Positions 56,801 to 64,000 of a stretch of DNA of 64,000 bases are shown here, one piece after another. Source of the stretch: Bromus sterilis (Eukaryota; Streptophyta; Magnoliopsida; Poales; Poaceae); assembly GCA_950022295.1 (NCBI GenBank), contig OX465598.1:187669501-187733500 (forward strand), written 5' to 3'. The notes below the pieces were generated by a model. It made no database searches, was not told where the DNA came from, and worked only from the letters and a program-made list of their open reading frames with translations. Numbering within the stretch: the stretch's first letter is position 1; every line of letters starts with the position of its first letter. The translations under genes were made by a program, and so were the position numbers.

Positions 56801-58507
56801 CTTAATCGTAGACATGCTAAGTGGGTTGAATTTATTGAGACTTTCCCTTATGTCATTAAACACAAGAAGGGGAAAGATAATATTATTGCTGATGCTTTGT
56901 CTCGTCGTTATACTATGCTTTCACAACTTGACTTCAAGATATTCGGTTTAGAGACAATCAAAGAATAATATGCAAATGATGCGGAATTTAAAGATGTATT
57001 GCAGAATTGTAGAGAGGGTAGAACATGGAACAAGTTTGTGCTTAATGATGGATTTGTGTTCCGTTCTAACAAGCTATGCATTCCAGCTAGCTCTATTCGT
57101 CTTTTGTTGTTGCAGGAGGCGCATGGAGGAGGATTAATGGGACATTTTGGCGTGAAAAAGACGGAGGACGTACTTGCTACACATTTCTTTTGGCCAAAGA
57201 TGAGACGGGATGTTGAGCGTTTTGTTGCTCGCTGCACTACATGTCAAAAAGCTAAGTCATGACTCAATCCTCATGGTTTATACATGCCTTTACCTGTACC
57301 TAGTGTTCCGTGGGAGGACATATCCATGGACTTTGTTTTAGGCTTGCCTCGAACAAAGAAGGGGAGGGATAGCATATTTGTTGTCGTGGATAGATTTTCT
57401 AAGATGGCACATTTTATACCATGTCATAAAAGCGATGCTGCTGCTAATGTTGCTGATTTATTCTTTGGAGAGATTATTCGTTTACATGGTGTGCCCAATA
57501 CTATTGTCTCGGATCGTGATACTAAGTTTCTTAGCCATTTTTGGAGATGCTTATGGGCTAAGTTGGGGACTAAACTACTTTTTAGTACTACATGTCATCC
57601 CCAAACTGATGGACAAACTGAAGTGGTCAATAGGACATTGTCTACTATGCTTAGGGCTGTTTTAAAAAGTAACTTGAAACTGTGGGAAGAATGTTTACCT
57701 CATATTGAATTTGCTTATAATCGTTCAGTGCATTCTACCACTAAAATGTGCCCTTTTGAGATTGTTTATGGTTTTCTACCTCGTGCACCTATTGATTTGC
57801 TGCCTCTTCCATCTTCGGAGAAGGTGAATTTTGATGCTAAGCAACGTGCTGAATTGATATTAAAAATGCATGAGTTAACTAAAGAAAACATTGAGCGCAT
57901 GAATGCTAGATACAAGCTTGCTGGTGATAGGGGTCGAAAGCATGTTGTTTTTGAACCAGGAGATCTTGTTTGGTTACATCTACGAAAAGATAGGTTTCCT
58001 GATTTGCGCAAGTCTAAGTTAATGCCACGAGCTGATGGTCCCTTTAAGGTTTTACAGAAAATTAATGATAATGCATATAAACTTGAGCTACCTGCAGATT
58101 TTGGGGTTAGTCCCACATTTAACATTGCAGATTTGAAACCTTATTTGGGAGAAGATGATGAGCTTCCGTCGAGGACGACTTCAATTCAAGAAGGGGAGGA
58201 TGATGAGGACATCCCTACTAATGTTACACCCATACCCTCACCAACTACACATACTGGACCAGTTACTAGAGCACGTGCACGTCAACTAAATTATCAGGTA
58301 CTTTCGTTTCTTGCGAATCCTTCTATTGTTCATGAACATATGATGCTGCCTAAATTAGATACTTTTGTTTTGGTTATGAATGAAGGACCTAGCATGGACA
58401 AGAAGGATGGTCATTGGAGCGGGATCAAGAATGGAGAAGAAGGTGCGCGCGGGGGAAAGTACTGTGGAGCTTCCAGTGGGGATTTTCGCACGTTGAAGCC
58501 ACCATAA
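53837..58507 (+). pseudogene. CRM gag-pol pseudogene of element 3
   Basis: The frame opens at the junction inside gag (RPNIRHGR) and continues through the capsid, CRRCQGGGHFAKDC knuckle, DGGS protease, RT, RNase H with IIADALSR, integrase and the LTR-encoded tail to the TAA at 58505-58507. Only three nonsense changes interrupt it: TGA 56096-56098 just before the YFDD region, TAA 56966-56968 between RNase H and integrase, and TGA 57260-57262 after the integrase zinc-binding domain (a C-to-T change at a CGA codon relative to the intact copies). No frameshift is seen. Confidence 0.92.
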
Positions 58508-59116
58508 GGCATGCATGAAGGCTTGGACGGAATACACGAGATGCCACTTCATTATTTTCGTCCAAGAGCAATTATAGGTGTTGCGTCACCTTAATATTGG
58601 GCTGGGCCCATGTAATTTCGAAATACCACATTATAGGCTGTTTTTAGAGTCCGTATGTGTGGGGAAACCGAGTTAGGGTTGTTTTCGGACCCCACCTCCA
58701 AGGGTTCACGAAAATCCCCTCTGTTCCCCCATATATACAGCCCTTAGGGCGTCGTTTAGACTTGGGTTTTAATTAGATCTAAGTTAGCCATAGCCGCAAC
58801 TTCGAGCTCTTCGTTTGTGTCATCCGACCAGGCCAAGACCTCATTGGAACCCCAACTTTCGTAATCATTCATCTTATATTCGCAATATCCAGATTGCAAT
58901 TCTTAGTTCTTGCTTGTTCTTCGATTGCTTGCAGGAATTAGACCTTCGTGGTCAGGTTGATCGTGCATCCGCGGGATCAATAACCTCTCGGAGTTGGTTT
59001 AGCGATCTCTAAGGCGCAACGTCTTCGCACGTTCGTAGTCGGATCGTGAAAGTCGCCTCCACCATAATCGATCTCCACCATCTCATCGAAACATCGGGAC
59101 ACCTTCGCCTCTATCA
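58201..59116 (+). repeat. 3' LTR of element 3 (916 bp)
   Basis: It has standard ends. Differences from the inverted twin include GGGTTCACG versus GGGGTCACG and GATCTCTAAGG versus GATCGCTAAGG. Confidence 0.93.
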
Positions 59117-59569
59117 CGAGTGCTCGGGTGATGCTTTACGAGTGGTTCTCGAGTAGCTCCCCATTCTTATTTGATTTTCCAGCTTGAGACGTAACCGTCT
59201 TGTTTTCTTGGTGACATCGGTTGCTTTGTTGTAAGCTCTAAGTTCGTCGCGAGTTGCGCTTTCTGGGAGGAGTTTACCGCGTCTTACCGCATGTTTTACT
59301 CTAGCAATTGCTTCTTTCGATAGGTAAATTGTTTCAGTGGGCTCATCCTGTCTTACGGCTTCTGAGTCCTAGCGCCTGCTGCTTTCAGGTGTATCATCCT
59401 GCCTTATGAATTCTTTTCTTGGTATGGATCCCGGTTCGCCGAGGGTGACTGTGATCTGGCCAGCGTTGATGGGATCGATATTTCTGTTGTTTGAGCGTGC
59501 TTCCCTATGACTGTTCGGGGCGTCTTCTCCAACCTTGTCATCTGAAGTCGGCTCGTGGGTGTCTGCCAT
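59117..59569 (-). pseudogene. Tat-type gag N-terminus
   Basis: The minus frame starts at the ATG at 59569 (MADTHEPTSDDKVGEDAP), passes GQITVTLGEPGSIPRKEF and meets a stop near 59370. It then continues with LSKEAIARVKHAVRRGKL-like residues until the Cereba-like insertion at 59116. It is the N-terminal counterpart of the gag at 51300-52771. The start is supported by its position about 475 nt after the LTR. Confidence 0.6.
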
Positions 59570-60044
59570 GAATACCTGGAACGACATTCGGGTGACCAAC
59601 TTAGTCCTTCTTCCTATCTTCTTTTGCCATGCGAGTGTCGTGCTCGCGCAGTCGCGAGAAATGCCGTGGATAGGGCGGAGGTGGGTGGTCAGAAGGACTC
59701 GCGGAGTCGTGGGGTGGGTAGGGGTTGCTTTTTTGGCTGACGTTGTCTTGTGCGCTATGGCTGTTCTGAGTGCCCGAGCATCGTCTGTGAGGTGAAGTGT
59801 GCCCCAGTGGTTGACGTGGATCTTGAGCATGCCGAAGGACAGATCTGCGCCTGCGCGGAAGTTAGGGAAAGTTGATCGCTATATGGGGAGGTGCGCGATG
59901 AAGCCGAGGGACTCGAACATATTTGATTCTGCTCGAGTCGTGGAGATGCCAGATGCTGGGGCGGTCGTCGAGTCGCTGATTGCTGGTGAAGGGACCGCCG
60001 AGATTGTTGATCCAACCTGCGTCTTCCCCACGGACGGCGCCAAT
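59570..60044 (-). other. Tat 5' leader with primer-binding site
   Basis: Noncoding leader between LTR and gag. Directly next to the LTR, in minus reading, is TTGGCGCCGTCCGTGGGG (about 60027-60044), a typical Tat-clade primer-binding site. It fixes the orientation of the element as minus. Confidence 0.7.
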
Positions 60045-60482
60045 TGATGAGGATTGACCTCGGCAAATCCTATGGTTAGGAACCCTGGGTTAGATCATAG
60101 AGGAAATGTGTAGGTTGGCGATACTCGTCGCTAATAGGAGAAAGCACTTCCTTCTCGATTATATTGCGATGCAGGCGATTACAGTGGAGGTCGAGGCGAG
60201 TTCGCTAGGGAACGTACGTTTTCCTTGAATATTCGATGCCCTAGACGTCCCCTCTCCGGCGTTTATATACTAGGCTGGGTCGCAAGGAGTCCGTCTAGGT
60301 TTCAAAAGATGGTTTCCTAATCTATCTTCCTTCTTGGACGCCAAGTCGTGGGTTCCATAATCGTCGAGGACTCCTATGGCGGTACCTCGAGGGGGCCAGT
60401 CATTGGTCGATTGAGGCTTCCAGCGGGCCTTCTGTCTTCATACGCACTAGGTACGCTCATCTGTAAGAGTCGTGGGGTCACA
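60045..60482 (-). repeat. 5' LTR of the minus-strand Tat element (438 bp)
   Basis: It runs from TGATGAGGATTG to GGGGTCACA in plus reading, so it has TG..CA ends on the minus strand. A TTTATATACTAGG box lies near 60260. CTCTC (60483-60487) would be the target duplication, but the partner side is not in the window. It interrupts a Tat-derivative integrase. Confidence 0.65.
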
Positions 60483-60909
60483 CTCTCGTCACTTGGCGTG
60501 GAATTGTCAGGCGGCGCAGGTGTTGACAAGCTCCATGGCGTCGTTCAAGGCGGTAGGCTAATAGAACCCTTGCCCAAAATTTTTGCTGACCAGAGCCCGG
60601 GAACCAATGTGGGCGCCACATGTTCCTTCGTGGTCCAAACGGGAGCAGCTTCTTGCCTTCATCTGTGGGGACGCACAGTAGCGTCACACCGTTGGGACGC
60701 CTGCGGTAAAGGGTCTCATCGAGTAGGAGGTACATTGATGATTGACGAGCGACCCGCTCAGCGTCCTTCCTGTTGCTTGGTATCTCTCTGTTCTTCAGGT
60801 AGTCGTTGTTCATGCTAAAGCACTTCAGCGTCAAGACGTCCTCGCCCTCGTAATAGAACAGAGGAAGTCCCCTCGGTCCAGCTTGCGGACACGGACGAAT
60901 ACCTTCCAC
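60483..60909 (-). pseudogene. Tat-derivative integrase zinc-binding domain (copy B)
   Basis: The minus frame gives DYLKNREIPSNRKDAERVARQ, LYRRRPNGV, then HWFPGSG and a final QFHAK-like motif near 60500. It follows gag copy B with no protease active site, RT or RNase H between them. It is cut by the Tat LTR at 60482. Confidence 0.75.
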
Positions 60910-62270
60910 CCGTGCGACAAGAAGAGATCAACAGTGGTCGCCTGGTGGGTCTCCACCTTCTCCGCGTCACCTCTGGATTCCTCCTCTCCCGAAACGTCGT
61001 CGCCGTGATGCGGTGTCCTTGCCTTTCCCTTGTTTTGGTAGCCGCCTCGGCCCCCACGTTGGGAACCTCAGCCCTGCTGAGCCTTCCTTTCGGCGTCTTT
61101 CTTTCAATAAAAGGCCTCCATGTTTTCTTGGAGCTTGATGACGGAGCGGCACTCGGACAGGTCGTGCTTGTTGGTCTTGTGTATCTTGCAATATGGCGAT
61201 GGGGTGGTGTCCGCGGCAGCAAGCACGGTGTCGATGGAGGGTGATTGCGGAGCGGCCCCATACCCCTCCGTGGTGAACATGGCTTGGTGTACGCGTTTAC
61301 GGGCCCTGGGCTCCCCGAAGGATGGTTCCTTTCGGAAAGAGCTTGAGCCGTACGGTGTCTTCCGGCATCTTGATTAACAGGCAGGACCGCCTCTTCGATG
61401 CGAGCGACCTTGTCGGCCAGCTCGAATAGGGCGGTGATAGTCTTAATGGACCGGGTACTCATCTTCTCCGGCATGCGCGGGTTCTTGACGTTGGCATGAA
61501 AGGTGGCGATGATTGCGGCCTCATGCGTGTCGGGGATGAAATGCTGCATCTGGGTTAATCTTTGGACGAACTTCCGGAGAGGTTCGTCGTGCTTCTGCAC
61601 AACTCTTTGTAAGTTACGGACGGTTCTCGGAGGTTGGACCCCTCCGGTAAATTCGCTGACAAACTTTTCGCAGAGTTCCGCCCAAGAACTGATTGACTTG
61701 GCAGGGATAAGCATCATCCACCGACGAACATTGTGCGTGAGCTTCATGGGGAAGTAGTTGGCCTTCGCTTTGTCGTCTCCCCCGCGATCTCGACAACAGT
61801 GTTGTACATACGGATGAACTCGCGAGGGTCTGTGTTTTGTCATACGGAAGTGGGACATCTATCTGGAACTTGTTGGGGCACTAGACGCTGGGCAGATCTC
61901 GGGTGAAGGCTACGCACACGTGATGTAGTCGCTTTCACCAGAAAGGATTCCCTCCCGGAAAACATCGATGAAAGGAACCTGGGCGTCGGAACACCGTCGA
62001 GTTTCCTTCTTCCTAACGATGGTGGTTCGAGCGTCTTCGTGGCGGCGATCCTCCGGGCGAGTACAGTGATCCGGGGATCCACGGTGCCCGGATGATGGCA
62101 TAGAAGTTGCATCAGGAGATCCGACCCATCGAGGAGCGGTCCGGCGGACGGCGGGGTCGTGGCAACGCTCATCTCGGGGATAGTCTTGTTGACGCCCATG
62201 CCGGGGGGAGTGCATAGTGTTCCCTTCGTAACCGGAACACCCTCCCCGATAAGGGCCTTCCCACTTGGGA
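60910..62270 (-). pseudogene. Tat-derivative gag (copy B)
   Basis: The N-terminal part (GVNKTIPEMS, AGPLLDGSDLLMQL; 62215-61900) is in one frame. The capsid and C-terminal part is in another (61858-60815: KLTHNVRRWMMLIPAKSISSWAELCEKFVSEFTGG, QHFIPDTHEAAIIATFHANVKNPRM, LFELADKVARIEEAV). It begins right after the integrase C-terminus of copy A, without an LTR. Confidence 0.8.
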
Positions 62271-63460
62271 GACAGCTTGTTTAGACCCCTCCTGTACTAT
62301 AGCCGACGGATCGAGGACAAGGTCGCCTTCCTAAAGTTCTCGGGAGCGGACGTGGCGGCTGTGCTAGCGGCCTAGTCCTTGCTGGTACCGACCGGCGCGT
62401 GTAGCAGCCCGAGTACGTACTTCCTAGGGAACGACGACATCTCCTTGTCGGAATTGTTGTTGTTCGGCTTCGTCGAAGGCACGAACTCGAGGAGATCCGC
62501 ATCTGAGTTCTGCGGGGAGCACCGCCTCCGCTCTGTAAATGAGAGCGATGCGCGTCTCATTTGTGGCTCGATTGGGTGCGTCCTCATTGACCATAGAACA
62601 GCTGGGAGTTCATCCACCCACCGCTTTCCACACTGTTCGAGCCGCTTGAAGGTAAGGGTCCGGAGACCTCAGAGGACTTCCAAATTGACACTCTTTGCCT
62701 GTCCGTTGCTCCTCGGATGAGCCACTGAAGCGAAACACACTGCGGTGCCCATTTACTCGCAGTACTCGAGGAAGGCCTGACTTGTGAATTGGGTGCCATT
62801 GTCCGTGATGATCCGGTTAAGAACTCCGAAACGACACACAAGGCTTATGATAAACTTGATGGCGGATTCCGCTGTGGTCTTTCGGACTGGCTCAACTTTT
62901 TGCCACTTGGTGATTATGTCGATGTCGACGTAGAGGAACTGATAACCTCTGATAGCACGGGGGAATGGGCCCAAGATGTCCAATCCCCAGACTGCAAAGG
63001 GCCATTACAGAGGGGTGGTTTGGAGAGCTTGTGCTGGTTGATGAACAACCTTGGCATGGAATTGGCAGGCGTCGTAGGTTTTTACAAGCTCCATGGCGTG
63101 GTTCAAGGCGGTGGGCCAATAGAACCCTTGCCGGAAAGCTTTAACAACCAGAGACCGGGAACCAACGTGGGCGCCGCATGTTTCTTCCTGGTCCGGACGG
63201 GAGCAGCTTCTTGCCTTCTTCTGTGGGGATACACAGTAGCTTCTTGGGACGCCTGCGGTAAAGGGTCTCATCGAGTAGGAGGTACATCGATGATTGATGA
63301 GCAACCTGTTCGGCGTCCTTCGGGTTGCTTGGTAGCTCTCCGTTCTTCAGGTATTCGCCCTTCATGCTGAAGCACTTCAGCGTCAAGATGTCCTCGTCCT
63401 CGTAACGGCACAGGAGGAAGTCCTTGCGGTCTAGCTTGCAGCCACGGACGAAAACCTTCT
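62271..63460 (-). pseudogene. Tat-derivative integrase (copy A)
   Basis: The minus strand holds the zinc-binding domain (EYLKNGELPSNPKDAEQ, DETLYRRRPKK, CDACQFHAK-like; 63386-63020), then the core MDILGPFPRAIRGYQFLYVDID (first Asp), ITDNGTQFTSQAFLEYCE (second Asp) and the Glu-bearing helix in a shifted frame (62700-62584). It ends with LSPKWEGPYR-like residues near 62265. Frameshifts make it inactive. Confidence 0.8.
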
Positions 63461-64000
63461 ACCTGTGCGACAAGAAGAGATCACTGGTGGTCGCCTAGTC
63501 GGTCTCCACCATCACCGCGTCACCTCCGAATTCCTCCTCTCCGTAAATGTCTTCGCCGTGATGCGGAGTCCTTGGCTCGCCCTTGTTCTGGTAGCCGCCT
63601 CGGCCCCCGCATTGGGAACCTCCGCCCCGTTGAGCCTTCCTTTCGACGTCCTTCTTGGAATAGAAGGCCGCCATGTCTTCTTAGAGCTTGATGACGGAGC
63701 GACAGTTGGACAGGTCGTGCTTGTTGTTCTTGTGTATCTTGCAATATGGCGATGGGGTGGTGTCCGCGGCGGCAACCACGGTGTCGATGGAGGGTGGTTG
63801 CGGAGCGGACCCGTTCCCCTCCGTGGTGAATACGGCTTGGTGTATGCGTTTACGGGCCCTGGGCTTCTCGGAAGGATGGTTCCTTCCGGAAGGATCATGA
63901 GCCGCAGGGCGTCTTTCGACATGTCGATTAATAGGCTGGACCACCTCTTTGATGTGGGCGACATTGTCGGGGAGCTCGAACGGGGCGGTGATAGTCTTGA
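63461..64000 (-). pseudogene. Tat-derivative gag C-terminus (copy A), runs off the window
   Basis: Minus-strand segments carry the gag C-terminal half with the knuckle-like YCKIHKNNKHDLSNC (about 63750-63710) and a charged linker. It is followed at once by the integrase zinc domain of copy A, the same join as in copy B. More of the array may lie to the right. Confidence 0.75.

Larger units (their letters stand above)
52782..59116 (+). mobile_element. Chimeric Cereba-like element 3 with inverted LTR arms
   Basis: The left arm (52782-53836) is a minus-oriented LTR plus the end of pol. At 53836/53837 the strand switches, and a plus-oriented element runs from within gag through pol to a normal 3' LTR at 59116. 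Thus both outer ends are LTR U5 ends. The left arm shares the private variants of the right end (IPSPTTHT, GARGGKYCGA), and the arms differ at only about two bases in 1055 bp, so the left arm is a copy of the right. The 5' LTR, primer site, leader and first about 150 gag codons are absent. Flanking pentamers CCACT and CGAGT do not match. Confidence 0.88.
39865..60482 (-). mobile_element. Minus-strand Tat/Retand element lacking RT, RNase H and integrase, split by two insertions
   Basis: Ignoring the nested Reina-like (45475-50801) and Cereba-like (52782-59116) elements, the minus strand reads: LTR (60482-60045), primer site, leader, gag (59569-59117 then 52771-51300), protease (51180-50807), a short remnant (45474-45166), a 67-bp repeat block and an ORF in antisense (40827-44537). 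This order is that of Tat-clade elements, but RT, RNase H and integrase are missing, so the element is a non-autonomous derivative. The 3' LTR is not found and the left limit 39865 is where the LTR remnant ends. The reconstruction is an inference from order and orientation. Confidence 0.6.

Noticed and set aside
52767..59121. A 5-bp target duplication for element 3
   Set aside because: Neither CCACT (next to the LTR or next to the primer-site remnant) nor other nearby pentamers match CGAGT on the right.

Overview
This window is plant nuclear DNA made almost entirely of nested transposable elements. I found no host gene, tRNA, rRNA or CRISPR array. The best guess for the organism is a Triticeae grass (wheat, barley, rye or a relative). 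The main family is a Ty3/gypsy element whose polyprotein runs about 100 codons into its own 3' LTR, which has no classical chromodomain and ends with a TRARAR-rich tail. These are traits of the centromeric (CRM) clade, and the roughly 916-bp LTR and overall form fit the Triticeae element Cereba. The family name is from recognition, not from a search. Several Cereba-like copies in 64 kb suggest a centromeric or pericentromeric location.

Layout from left to right: (1) 1-3417, 3' part of Cereba-like element 0 (+), inserted in a Tat/Retand-type gypsy element. (2) 3418-5796, broken Tat pol pieces in opposite orientations meeting at a 203-bp foldback. (3) 5797 to about 11634, a CACTA DNA transposon with a decayed TNP2 transposase, itself holding a Cereba solo LTR (10405-11320, target duplication GATAG). 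(4) 11635-13204, GC-rich and AT-rich sequence leading to a palindromic 23-bp repeat array. (5) 13205-20848, intact Cereba-like element 1 (+, duplication AAAAC). (6) 21071-29817, intact Cereba-like element 2 (-, 21502-29238) between two different LTR fragments. (7) 29818-31561, Tat-type integrase and gag pieces. (8) 31562-38838, a non-autonomous element with very long LTRs (LARD-like), carrying a 481-bp MITE-like insert. (9) 38839-39864, an LTR remnant. (10) 39865-60482, one large minus-strand Tat element (5' LTR, gag, protease and an antisense 3' ORF, without RT, RNase H or integrase), split by a decayed Reina-like chromovirus (45475-50801, duplication TGCTG) and by a chimeric Cereba-like element 3 (52782-59116). 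(11) 60483-64000, a tandem gag-integrase array of a Tat derivative lacking RT and RNase H.

Functionally, only elements 1 and 2 have full-length open polyproteins (1695 aa from the ATG) with recognisable gag, protease, RT, RNase H and integrase motifs. The LTRs of element 1 differ at one position, so it inserted very recently. The rest is decayed or non-autonomous. The most unusual objects are the head-to-head chimeric element 3 with LTR U5 ends on both sides and a 10-bp primer-binding-site remnant, the gag-integrase tandem array, and the mosaic LTR context of element 2. I saw no clearly new biological system beyond these retroelement rearrangements.
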